9,982 nucleotides of DNA from an uncultured Verrucomicrobiota bacterium (GCA_937894935.1 CALAYC010000164.1:1-9982); one strand, 5' to 3'. Counted from the first letter of the stretch, positions 1 to 6,387 are shown. The notes: generated by a model from the letters alone, not told the origin. Translations and numbers: made by a program.

Positions 1-738
1 GAGCCACAAATCCATCGCGCCGCGCGTCACCACGCTGTCGCCGGCAAAAAGCCCGTCGGTGATTTCCACGAAGCCGTTCGCTTCCGCGCCGAGTTCCACC
101 CAGGTCAACGTGTAGGCATCACCGTTGACGACATAAACGAGATTGCCATTGGCGCCTTTGATCACCGCTTCACGCGGCACAACGAGCGCATTCGTTTCGC
201 CGGAAATGGTTGCAGTGACTTCGCCAAAATCGCCGCGTTGCAATGCGGCGGACGGAGCCGAGAGCGCGACAATGATTTCGGGATCGAGATTTCCCGGCGA
301 CCGAGAAATCTTTTGAATCAAGCCAGTGACGGAGATTCCTGATGCGGCGATGAACTCAACGGGCAAATCCGGTTGCAAAAACGCCGCGGTGTTTGAGGAA
401 ACGGTGCCAGAGGCCTGTGGCGTGACGGAGATTTCGTTGGGCGATGACGTGCCCGGATCGAACACGCGGGCGGTGAAGCGAATCTGGCGCGGCAAGATTT
501 GCTCCTGCACCTCGGTCGTCTGGATGCCAAGTGATTCCCGCGTTTCGTCCAGCAACGTGATGCCGTCCGCCTTGTGCGTCGCGCCACTGAATGATTGCGC
601 GGAGTCGGAATGACCGCCATCAGCGCCGTGGGAATGCCCATGATGACTGTCTCCCTCGCTGTGGGAGTGATCCCGATGGCAACCGGTAAACACCAATAGC
701 GCGACGGCGCTTAATTGAATTCCCAGCGTCCATTTCAT
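1..738 (-). CDS. RND metal-efflux periplasmic adaptor, His-rich lipoprotein (3' part missing)
   Basis: The frame is open from ATG 738 to the window edge (246 codons, no stop), so the C-terminus lies outside. Residues 1-20 form a lipoprotein signal peptide with Cys20 in the context VFTGC, so the protein is probably anchored in the periplasm. Residues 21-43 hold eight His in a HxxHxH...HHxHxH pattern, typical of divalent-metal binding. The later part (about residues 165-246) matches the beta-barrel and membrane-proximal end of HlyD/CusB-type adaptors: 'RGDFGEVTATI', 'LVVPREAVIKG', 'VYVV', 'GLFAGDSVVTRGAMDL'. In this family the adaptor links an inner-membrane RND pump to an outer-membrane channel. 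The gene overlaps the upstream channel gene by four bases. No long coiled-coil hairpin is visible, which is unusual. The metal cannot be chosen between Cu/Ag and Zn/Co/Cd/Ni. The family call is firm; the substrate is inference. Confidence 0.85.
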   Translation of the reverse strand, partial: MKWTLGIQLSAVALLVFTGCHRDHSHSEGDSHHGHSHGADGGHSDSAQSFSGATHKADGITLLDETRESLGIQTTEVQEQILPRQIRFTARVFDPGTSSPNEISVTPQASGTVSSNTAAFLQPDLPVEFIAASGISVTGLIQKISRSPGNLDPEIIVALSAPSAALQRGDFGEVTATISGETNALVVPREAVIKGANGNLVYVVNGDAYTLTWVELGAEANGFVEITDGLFAGDSVVTRGAMDLWL

Positions 739-2042
739 GGCTTTTCCTCCTTCGTCTCCGTCTGAACCAACGCGGACCAACCGGTGAGCACCTCGATTTT
801 ATGAGCGGCCTCAAGCGCTTCTTTTTGCGCGTCCAATAAGGCATCAATTGCTTCGGCGTATTGACGCTGCAATTCGACATACGTGCTCAGCGGCACCGCC
901 CCGAGGCGATAATGACGATCCGCCAATTCCGCTGCTTCCTGAAAATGCGCGATGGCGTCGGGTCGCCACTTCCCGAGCACGCCGAGCGAGTGTTCATACT
1001 TGTGCCAATAATCGGCCACGTCGCGTTCCAGCTGGCGCTGAGTGGATTCCAAAGCGGCCTCAGCTTGCATGCGCTTGGCTTCGGCGGCGCTCACATTAGC
1101 GCGATTGTTCTGCCACAGCGGTAATGGCAACGACACTGAGAGGCCAACGATGCGTTCGCGATCGCCGGCGCGCTCTTCGCTGATCGTGGGGCCGATGGCA
1201 AACGCGGGGAAACGTTCATTGCGAGCGAGCGCCACCTTGAATCCCTGTTGCTCCAGTTCGGCGACGCGCACGCGCAGGTCGAAGTTGTTCGTTGCGGCGG
1301 TGGCGTAGAGGGTTTCCAATTTTGGCGGGCGGGCAAATCGCGGTGCGGTCTCCGAGACGCGCAAGGGCGCGGTGGGCGGCTGGCCGCGCCAGTAATTGAG
1401 CGCGATGACCAGATGCTCGACATCGTGTTCGGCCTCGGCGGCGGTGTGTTCGGCCTTCACTGCGGAAGCTTCGATGACACGCGTTTCGAGCAACGGCGTC
1501 AGTCCGGCCGGATCGCGGGCAACGAGTGTCTCGCGCAATTCGCGCAAGCGCTCGGCCACGGCACGACCGGCGGCGACGCGCTGTTGCGCGATGGCGAGGT
1601 CGTGAGCCAGCGCCCGGATTTTTCCTGCGAGCGCGGTGCGGAAGCGAGCCAGTCCCAACTCGGCCAATTCAACGTCGCTATTCGCGATGGCCTTGCGCAG
1701 ACCGATGCGGCCGGGCCACTCAAACGGTTGCAGGACGGACACCGACCACGCTACGCCCTCCTGGCTCAATCCGCCACCGCGCACGGTTTTGTGTCCGACT
1801 TCACTGCTGATTTCGGGATTAGCGAGCCGGCCCGCGGTTTTGCGGCCAGCGCGCGCGGCGACAAGTTCGGCTTCGTAGAACTTGAGTTCTGGATTCTTTT
1901 CCAAAGCTTCCGCCACGAGGGCTTCGAGCGACAGGCTGACACTGGAGGGCGTCAGATTTGTTTCGTGACCCTGCGCCGGGGAGATTATTCCGGCCAGCGT
2001 CGCTGTCATGACCAGCGGCAAAATCAATTTCAATCGTTTCAT
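735..2042 (-). CDS. TolC/CzcC-family outer-membrane efflux channel
   Basis: 435 residues from ATG 2042. An in-frame TTG at 2078 would add 12 residues, but ATG 2042 places a classical signal peptide (MKRLK, hydrophobic core, cleavage near SPAQG/H) at the N-terminus, so I prefer it. There is no lipobox Cys, unlike CusC. The mature protein shows the two repeats of the outer membrane efflux protein fold. Repeat one begins about residue 40 ('LVAEALEKNPEL', 'AGRLANPEIS'). Repeat two follows 'LETLYATAATNNFDL' and 'FPAFAIGPTIS'. Each is followed by long helical, Ala/Glu/Arg-rich stretches. The 'LPLPLWQNNRANVSAAEAKR' segment is typical of the CzcC branch. It should form the trimeric exit duct of a tripartite metal-efflux pump with the adaptor immediately downstream. 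The 109-bp gap before it carries no gene. The Shine-Dalgarno is weak (GGGTGGG). Confidence 0.88.
   Translation of the reverse strand: MKRLKLILPLVMTATLAGIISPAQGHETNLTPSSVSLSLEALVAEALEKNPELKFYEAELVAARAGRKTAGRLANPEISSEVGHKTVRGGGLSQEGVAWSVSVLQPFEWPGRIGLRKAIANSDVELAELGLARFRTALAGKIRALAHDLAIAQQRVAAGRAVAERLRELRETLVARDPAGLTPLLETRVIEASAVKAEHTAAEAEHDVEHLVIALNYWRGQPPTAPLRVSETAPRFARPPKLETLYATAATNNFDLRVRVAELEQQGFKVALARNERFPAFAIGPTISEERAGDRERIVGLSVSLPLPLWQNNRANVSAAEAKRMQAEAALESTQRQLERDVADYWHKYEHSLGVLGKWRPDAIAHFQEAAELADRHYRLGAVPLSTYVELQRQYAEAIDALLDAQKEALEAAHKIEVLTGWSALVQTETKEEKP
746..752 (-). promoter_or_regulatory. Strong ribosome binding site of the adaptor gene
   Basis: Read on the minus strand this is AAGGAGG, seven bases before ATG 738. 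It lies inside the last codons of the upstream outer-membrane-factor gene (its C-terminal Lys-Glu-Glu-Lys-Pro). With the ATGA start/stop overlap it supports ATG 738 as the start and translational coupling of the two genes. It also shows that this genome uses canonical Shine-Dalgarno pairing. Confidence 0.8.
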
Positions 2043-2151
2043 AATCAAACCCACCCAAACCAATCCGAATTGGAACAATCATTGGGAACAACACTTAAAC
2101 GGCGGCTCTCAGGCACGCCGCAACCGACAGGAATTTATCCGTAGAGGACGA

Positions 2152-2544
2152 TTACGAAGCGAGCGAAGGAGCGCGCGGGGACAGGGCGGTGCGCAGCAAA
2201 AATTGCCAGGTCACCGGCAGGGGCGAGAGATTTGCGTCAAATTGTCGTGATCCACTTAACACCAGTGGGGACGCGTCATCCAACAGGAGCGGGAGTTCGA
2301 ATGCAATCTGCGCGCTAGGGGGTGGAAATGCGATGCGTTGAATTGAAGACTTGTATTGCGCCTTTTCCACGACGGAACAGGCGTCCGAAGCGCATTCATT
2401 CCGATGGTCATCGGCAGGTTCTTCGTGGGTGCAGCAGGCAAAGATCTCACTCGTGCTGGCGGTTTCCAGCAACAAGCAATGCGCCGAGGCCGGCAGCCAC
2501 AAAAGCGCCAACAGCAGGGCAAGCATGGTTCGGAACGACTGCAT
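2152..2544 (-). CDS. Small secreted Cys/His-rich protein at the head of the efflux operon
   Basis: 130 residues, ATG 2544, TAA at 2152-2154. I cannot assign a known function. Residues 1-21 are a clear signal peptide with a Leu-rich core ending in PASA, so the product is probably periplasmic or surface-exposed. The mature N-terminus holds a possible metal site: His22-Cys23, Cys37-Cys38, His40, His47, Cys51, Cys56. The rest is hydrophobic and Pro-rich without Cys, and it ends in a 'LLRTALSPRAPSLAS' tail. It is the first gene of the minus-strand cluster, 109 bp ahead of the outer-membrane channel gene, which suggests a role in metal binding, delivery or sensing for the pump. From memory, similar short proteins with an early 'HC' and 'CC' and a 'PRAPS'-like tail occur beside CzcCBA/CusCBA genes in other bacteria; I could not check this. 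A second ATG at 2526 would cut into the signal peptide, so it is less likely. Confidence 0.7.
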   Translation of the reverse strand: MQSFRTMLALLLALLWLPASAHCLLLETASTSEIFACCTHEEPADDHRNECASDACSVVEKAQYKSSIQRIAFPPPSAQIAFELPLLLDDASPLVLSGSRQFDANLSPLPVTWQFLLRTALSPRAPSLAS

Positions 2545-2773
2545 CCGTGCTTATGGATGCCTTATAGGCGGCGCTTGTTCAATCTATTACTTCCCGGGTT
2601 TCCCCCGGTTTCTTGCCGGGAAATGGTGGAGAGCGCGAAACATTGCTGCTGGAACGGCTTTTGGCGGGAATAATTTCCTTTACGGGAATGAAGCAAAACG
2701 GTGACATCTTCGCGCGGCAGCCGGATACGCGGCGGGAAGCAGATGGGGAAATGGTCCGGCGGCAACTGAAACC
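2545..2773. promoter_or_regulatory. Divergent intergenic region between efflux and phosphate operons
   Basis: This 229-bp region separates two operons read in opposite directions, so it must hold both promoters. An inverted repeat is visible: TTCCCGG at 2591-2597 and CCGGGAA at 2616-2622, arms 18 bp apart, with a further CCCCCGG between them. It lies 47-78 bp upstream of the efflux operon start and could be an operator for a metal-responsive regulator. I see no convincing -35/-10 pair on either strand and no Pho-box-like tandem repeat. The 3' end before ATG 2774 has only a weak Shine-Dalgarno. Confidence 0.35.
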
Positions 2774-3457
2774 ATGTCCATACTCGTCGATTTATTGGGA
2801 GATTCGCCGTTCCATGCTTTGGAGCAACACGGCGCGAAGGTATTCGAGTGCGTTCATCTGTTGCGCGAGGTGTTCGCGACCTTGCCGACGGGTGATGCAG
2901 CGAAGTTGAAAGAATTGGCGGACCGCATCAGTCAGTTGGAAACCGAGGCGGACGACATTCGCAATCAACTGCATGAATCACTCACGGCGCAGAAGCTGTT
3001 GCCGATTCGAAACGAAGAACTTTTTCGCATCCTGGAACATCAGGATTCGATGGCGGATCGTGCCGAAGAAATTTCCGCAATCATGACGTACCGCAATCTG
3101 GCCTTGCCGGAGCCGTTAATGGCGCAGGTGTCCGATTACGTGGGGAAAGTGCTGAACAATTGTGAACTGGCGCGTGGGATTATGTCGCGCCTCAGCGTGT
3201 TGGTGGAAGCGTCGTTCAAAGGACGCGATGCGTTGACGGTTTCCAAGCTGGTCACCGAATTAGCGCGGCGCGAAGACGCCATCAAACCGGCGGAAGTGGA
3301 ATTGACGCGACGGTTATTAAATGCGACGCCGCCGTTGCCGCCGGTGGAGGCGATGTTATGGATGCAGGTGCTGGATTTGCTGGCGAACCTTTCCAAACAC
3401 GCTGACCGACTTGGCCAGGGCTTGCGAATGAGCCTTCAGATTAAACCTTCTCACTGA
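2774..3457 (+). CDS. DUF47 / PhoU-like protein, partner of the phosphate permease
   Basis: 227 residues, almost wholly alpha-helical, the usual length for the DUF47 (TIGR00153-like) branch of PhoU-related proteins. The family pattern is present: an N-terminal 'HALEQHGAKVFECVHLL', then a helix with 'ETEADDIRNQLHESL' near residues 55-70, then 'LLPIRNEELFRILEHQDSMAD', where acidic residues in the second helical unit match the metal-binding motif type of PhoU proteins. It has no signal peptide or membrane segment, so it should be cytoplasmic. The pit gene begins 25 bp downstream on the same strand, and this pairing is widespread (for example orfA-pit in Sinorhizobium meliloti). The likely job is to modulate or assist phosphate uptake by the permease; the mechanism is not settled for the family. 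ATG 2774 is the only start that keeps the conserved N-terminus. Confidence 0.88.
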   Translation: MSILVDLLGDSPFHALEQHGAKVFECVHLLREVFATLPTGDAAKLKELADRISQLETEADDIRNQLHESLTAQKLLPIRNEELFRILEHQDSMADRAEEISAIMTYRNLALPEPLMAQVSDYVGKVLNNCELARGIMSRLSVLVEASFKGRDALTVSKLVTELARREDAIKPAEVELTRRLLNATPPLPPVEAMLWMQVLDLLANLSKHADRLGQGLRMSLQIKPSH

Positions 3458-3482
3458 CAAAACTTCTTACTGACGCAGATTC

Positions 3483-4907
3483 ATGTTTGCAGCGATTTTT
3501 GAAACGGCCTTGCCTCACGGGACTATTATTGTCCTGCTCGCTCTGATTTTTGGAATCTACATGGCGTGGAGCATCGGGGCGAACGATGTCGCCAACGCCA
3601 TGGGCACGGCTGTCGGCTCAGGCGGATTGACATTGAAGAAGGCCGTCATCATCGCGGCGCTGATGGAGTTCGCCGGGGCGGTGCTGCTCGGTGCGCATGT
3701 GTCGGATACGGTGCGCGGAAAAATGTTCGACGCTTCGCTGCTTGAGCCGCTGCCATTGGTGTTAGGGTTTTTGGCCGCATTGCTGGCTTCTGCCGCGTGG
3801 TTGCAAGTGGCGACTTTCTATGGTTGGCCGGTTTCAACGACACACACAATCGTCGGTGCGGTGGTGGGAATTGGCGTCATGGTGGGTGGGGCGGGTTCGG
3901 TCCACTGGAGTAACATTGGCGAGATTGTGGTGTCCTGGGTGACGTCGCCGTTGGCGGGCGGAATTCTGGCGTTCGTGTTGTTCAAAATCATTCAAAGCCA
4001 GATCATCAACAACAAACATCCGTTGCGGCAAACCTACCGGTTCATTCCGTTCATTGTTTTCTTCATGGTGTTCGTTCTCACATTGGTGCTGGCGTGGAAG
4101 GGATTGAAAAACATCGGATTAGATCTGGAACTCGGCGGGGCTTCTGCGGTTTCAGGCGGCGTTGCGCTTTTGTCTTCAGCGGCTTCGCTGTTGTGGGTAC
4201 GGTCATTGCGACAACGGCACGAACGCGAACGCATCGAGCGGAACGTGGAATTGAGAGAAGATGCGGAAGAAGGCATTCCGTTTGTGCGCAAAGAAGAGCG
4301 GAATCAACCGGAGCCAAAAACGGAATTGCGGCCGGCATTGGTGCCCGGGTCGGAATTGCCCGCGAAACGTTGGGAGTATCGCCGTGAATTTGAATTTGAG
4401 CGGATGGAAAAAGTATTCGCGACTCTTTTGGTAGTCAGCGCGGCGTTGTTAGCTTTTGCTCACGGCGCAAACGACACAGCCAACGCCATCGGACCGCTGG
4501 CGGCAATCCTCGACATCGCGCGTGAGGGAATCGTAGCGGCGAAGGCCACGGTGCCCACATGGCTGCTCGTGCTGGGCGGCATGGGAATCGTGCTGGGATT
4601 GGCGACGTGGGGTTACAAGGTGATTGAAACGGTGGGCAAGAAAATTACGGCGCTGACGCCTTCGCGCGGATTTGCGGCAAATCTCGGTGCGGCGACGACG
4701 ATTGTGATTGCGAGCCGGATGGGTTTGCCGATTTCGACGACGCACACGCTGGTGGGCGCGGTGTTGGGGATTGGTTTAGCGCGCGGAATTGAACACATCA
4801 ACCTGCGAATGATTCGGGATATTGCGATTTCCTGGGTGGTTACCGTGCCGATTGGGGCGGTGTTGGCGGCGGCTTTCTACTATTTGCTGCGGCTGATTTT
4901 TCTTTGA
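3483..4907 (+). CDS. pit: PiT-family inorganic phosphate permease
   Basis: 474 residues, close to the length of E. coli PitA, and strongly hydrophobic in two halves. Both inverted-repeat PiT signatures are intact: GANDVANA at residues 32-39 and GANDTANA at 328-335. Each is followed by the second conserved element, 'STTHTIVGAVVG' in the first half and 'STTHTLVGAVLG' in the second. A charged loop, about residues 235-310 and rich in Arg/Glu, joins the halves and is probably cytoplasmic. The family moves phosphate, usually as a metal-phosphate complex, across the inner membrane using the proton (or Na+) gradient. It is the second gene of a two-gene operon with the DUF47 protein and is followed by an intrinsic terminator. 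Coupling to H+ rather than Na+ is the bacterial norm but is not proved by the sequence. Confidence 0.96.
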   Translation: MFAAIFETALPHGTIIVLLALIFGIYMAWSIGANDVANAMGTAVGSGGLTLKKAVIIAALMEFAGAVLLGAHVSDTVRGKMFDASLLEPLPLVLGFLAALLASAAWLQVATFYGWPVSTTHTIVGAVVGIGVMVGGAGSVHWSNIGEIVVSWVTSPLAGGILAFVLFKIIQSQIINNKHPLRQTYRFIPFIVFFMVFVLTLVLAWKGLKNIGLDLELGGASAVSGGVALLSSAASLLWVRSLRQRHERERIERNVELREDAEEGIPFVRKEERNQPEPKTELRPALVPGSELPAKRWEYRREFEFERMEKVFATLLVVSAALLAFAHGANDTANAIGPLAAILDIAREGIVAAKATVPTWLLVLGGMGIVLGLATWGYKVIETVGKKITALTPSRGFAANLGAATTIVIASRMGLPISTTHTLVGAVLGIGLARGIEHINLRMIRDIAISWVVTVPIGAVLAAAFYYLLRLIFL

Positions 4908-4918
4908 TTTTCCTGGTG

Positions 4919-4946
4919 AAAAAGGGGCGGTTTTAAGTCCCTTTTT
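4919..4946 (+). terminator. Intrinsic terminator after pit
   Basis: The left arm AAAAAGGG (4919-4926) and right arm CCCTTTTT (4939-4946) pair perfectly over 8 bp. One more G-U pair is possible inside, and the loop is about 10-12 nt. The right arm supplies the run of T. It begins 12 bp after the pit stop codon. It should end the phosphate operon and separate it from the ATP synthase operon. The A/T symmetry means it could also work on the minus strand, but no gene there needs it. Confidence 0.8.
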
Positions 4947-4976
4947 CGTATCACATCAGAATGTCAAAAAAAACCT

Positions 4977-4992
4977 TGTGAATTTTTTCACA
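4977..4992. promoter_or_regulatory. CRP/FNR-like palindrome upstream of the atp operon
   Basis: TGTGA (4977-4981), six bases ATTTTT, then TCACA (4988-4992). This is exactly the core consensus of the E. coli CRP site (TGTGA-N6-TCACA). The symmetric part extends to TGTGAA/TTCACA around TTTT. It lies 80-95 bp upstream of the atpB start, after the pit terminator, where an atp promoter must be. A transcription factor of the CRP/FNR family is the natural candidate, but no such gene is in the window. The element could instead fold as an mRNA hairpin. I could not place a convincing -10 box nearby. Confidence 0.4.
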
Positions 4993-5014
4993 GCGAGGCA
5001 ACCTTCGCGTCCTT

Positions 5015-5055
5015 TCGTCGCCAGGTGCCTGTTTGGCGAGATGTCAAGGCGACGA
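5015..5055 (+). other. Competing hairpins in the atpB leader
   Basis: TCGTCGCC (5015-5022) pairs perfectly over 8 bp with GGCGACGA (5048-5055) across a 25-nt loop. The 3' part of the same left arm, TCGCC (5018-5022), can instead pair with GGCGA (5035-5039). The two structures exclude each other and lie 17-57 bases before ATG 5072. A 14-codon reading frame starts at ATG 5041 inside the region and stops at TAG 5083-5085, overlapping the atpB start. A regulatory role is inference. Confidence 0.35.
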
Positions 5056-5071
5056 CTGGATTCCAAACTCG

Positions 5072-6064
5072 ATGCGATTGCTTAGAATTATTTTGGCTTT
5101 GGCCGGAGTGCTCCTCTGGCCGGTGCTGACGCAAGCCGCCAACACCGAACTTCAAGCGGCTGCCGGCGGCGCGGCAGGGATGGAGGCGGTGGACGCTCAC
5201 GCGGGCGGACACGAAGAGCATCATGGACTGCCGGCGTATGCGCCGCGATTCAAGCTCGGTCCGCTGACCATCACGAACTCCATGGTGATGACGTGGATTG
5301 TTGCGATCGGAGTAATCGTCTTCGCGCAGATTGCCACGCGGAAAATTCAGCAGGTGCCGTCAGGCGTGCAAAATTTCTGGGAGTTTCTGGTCGAAGGTCT
5401 TTACAACTTTTTGGAAGGCATTATTGGATCGAGTCTGGCGAAAAAGACGTTTTGGTTCTTTGCCACGATTTTCATTTTCATTCTGTTCACCAACTGGGCG
5501 GGGTTGATTCCGGGGGTCGGAACGATCGGCTGGGGCGAGCACGCGCACGGTTCTTTCCTTGGGTTGGATACGTTCAGTCACGTGAGCCTGCCGCTGCTCC
5601 GCGGTGCGAATGCGGACCTGAATCTCACGTCGGCGATGGCGATTGTGTTCTGCGTCTGCTGGCTCTACTGGTCGCTGCAGGCGAATGGCGTGGGCGGTTT
5701 CCTCAAACACATCTTTGGTTATTCCGGCGATGCGACGGGTTTCATGCGCATTGGATTGATTGCAGTGTTCCTCGCGGTAGGTGTGCTCGAAGTGATTTCA
5801 ATTGCGTTCCGTCCGGTGTCCTTGTCCTTCCGTCTCTATGGAAATATTTTTGCCGGGGAAAATTTATTGGAATCCATGGCGATGATGGGCGGCAAGTGGT
5901 TCGGCTGGCTCGTGCCGCTGCCGTTTTATTTCATGGAATTGATTGTCGGTCTGGTGCAGGCGCTGGTGTTCATGTTGCTCACGGCGATTTTCACCAGCTT
6001 GATGTGCTCGCATGGTGATGATCATGCACACGGGCACGAAGGCGAAGAGAAGGCGCACCATTAA
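5072..6064 (+). CDS. atpB: ATP synthase F0 subunit a
   Basis: 330 residues from ATG 5072. An in-frame TTG at 5033 would add 13 polar residues in front of a good signal peptide, so I reject it. Residues 1-22 look like a cleavable signal (hydrophobic core, end near LTQA). A His/Glu-rich extracytoplasmic stretch follows (H43, H47, H50, H51). The core has several membrane helices with the a-subunit hallmarks: 'TNWAGLIPG' in an early helix, 'SLSFRLYGNIFAGE' with the essential Arg at 254 (the E. coli R210 equivalent), and 'GLVQALVFMLLTAIF' near the end. The a subunit forms the two half-channels that pass ions to the c ring. The C-terminal tail adds another His cluster (six His in residues 314-330). 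It is the first gene of the operon. No atpI/atpZ-like gene lies in the 164 bp upstream. The Shine-Dalgarno is weak. Confidence 0.96.
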   Translation: MRLLRIILALAGVLLWPVLTQAANTELQAAAGGAAGMEAVDAHAGGHEEHHGLPAYAPRFKLGPLTITNSMVMTWIVAIGVIVFAQIATRKIQQVPSGVQNFWEFLVEGLYNFLEGIIGSSLAKKTFWFFATIFIFILFTNWAGLIPGVGTIGWGEHAHGSFLGLDTFSHVSLPLLRGANADLNLTSAMAIVFCVCWLYWSLQANGVGGFLKHIFGYSGDATGFMRIGLIAVFLAVGVLEVISIAFRPVSLSFRLYGNIFAGENLLESMAMMGGKWFGWLVPLPFYFMELIVGLVQALVFMLLTAIFTSLMCSHGDDHAHGHEGEEKAHH

Positions 6065-6071
6065 AAACAAT

Positions 6072-6106
6072 TTGCCTGTCAGACGGTGGCAAGACTGCCG
6101 GGGCAG
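6072..6106 (+). other. Weak hairpins in the atpB-atpE spacer
   Basis: Two small inverted repeats lie in the 71-bp gap: TTGCC (6072-6076) with GGCAA (6088-6092), and CTGC (6095-6098) with GCAG (6103-6106). They sit 30-64 bases upstream of the atpE start. They could act as an mRNA-stabilising or translation-enhancing leader for the high-copy c subunit, but short stems like these are common by chance. Confidence 0.25.
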
Positions 6107-6135
6107 GTAATCAACAAACAGAAAAAGGTAAATAT

Positions 6136-6339
6136 ATGATGCTCGCAGAACTCACTGGTAGCTTGCACGTCGGTCTGGCCGCAATCGGTTCAGCCATCGG
6201 TGTAGGTATCATCGGTATGAAGGCCGCGGAAGCGGTCGGCCGTAATCCGGGTGCATCTGGTAAGATCCTGACCCAGGCCATCATCAGCTCGGCGCTGGCG
6301 GAAGGTATTATCTTCTTCGCCATCTTCCTGGTGAAGTAA
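6136..6339 (+). CDS. atpE: ATP synthase F0 subunit c (proteolipid)
   Basis: 67 residues forming the two-helix c-subunit hairpin. Helix one has the Gly-rich packing motif (G18, G22, G24, G27), the polar loop is R36-N37-P38, and helix two carries the ion-binding carboxylate Glu56 in 'SSALAEGIIFF'. At the positions of the Na+ ligands of Ilyobacter tartaricus c (Gln32, Ser66, Tyr70) I read Val23, Gly57 and Phe61. The Na+ site is therefore absent and H+ coupling is expected. The gene starts with two consecutive ATGs (6136 and 6139). AAAAAGG at 6122-6128, seven bases before the first, favours 6136. It is very short because the ring repeats this subunit many times. Codons are strongly GGT/ATC/GCC-biased, as expected for high expression. 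A terminator-like hairpin follows the stop. Confidence 0.97.
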   Translation: MMLAELTGSLHVGLAAIGSAIGVGIIGMKAAEAVGRNPGASGKILTQAIISSALAEGIIFFAIFLVK

Positions 6340-6344
6340 CACTC

Positions 6345-6377
6345 ACTCCGGGGTCATTGATCCCGGAGTCAATTTTT
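6345..6377 (+). terminator. Terminator-like hairpin between atpE and atpF
   Basis: ACTCCGGGGT (6345-6354) and ATCCCGGAGT (6360-6369) form a 10-bp stem with one G-U pair and a 5-nt loop CATTG. After CAA comes a run of five T (6373-6377). It begins five bases after the atpE stop and ends ten bases before the atpF start. By form it is an intrinsic terminator, but its short T-run and mid-operon place suggest partial termination or an mRNA 3'-end stabiliser that raises atpE transcript over the downstream genes. Confidence 0.6.
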
Positions 6378-6387
6378 GATTGAGACC

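Noticed and set aside
2043..2078. TTG at 2078 as the start of the outer-membrane channel gene
   Set aside because: It adds 12 residues before a clean signal peptide that starts at ATG 2042.
2059..2121. Small inverted repeats in the gap between the Cys-rich protein and the channel gene (CCAAT/ATTGG at 2060-2073, GCGGC/GCCGC at 2102-2121)
   Set aside because: The 5-bp stems without a T-run are expected by chance and do not form a convincing terminator or riboswitch.
1248..2144. A 298-codon plus-strand open frame opposite the outer-membrane channel gene
   Set aside because: The minus-strand frame encodes a clear TolC-family protein with signal peptide and both repeats. The plus-strand frame has no recognisable domain and is a by-product of codon bias.
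2545..2575. A TTGAAC...TATAAG pair as promoter of the efflux operon
   Set aside because: The spacer is only 10 bp, far too short for a sigma-70-type promoter or even for a MerR-type one with a long spacer.
5033..5071. TTG at 5033 as the atpB start
   Set aside because: It adds 13 polar residues in front of a good signal peptide; ATG 5072 is simpler.
5293..6018. A 241-codon plus-strand frame inside atpB in another phase
   Set aside because: The atpB frame carries the conserved Arg254 motif and membrane helices. The other frame is Arg/Cys-rich without domain features.
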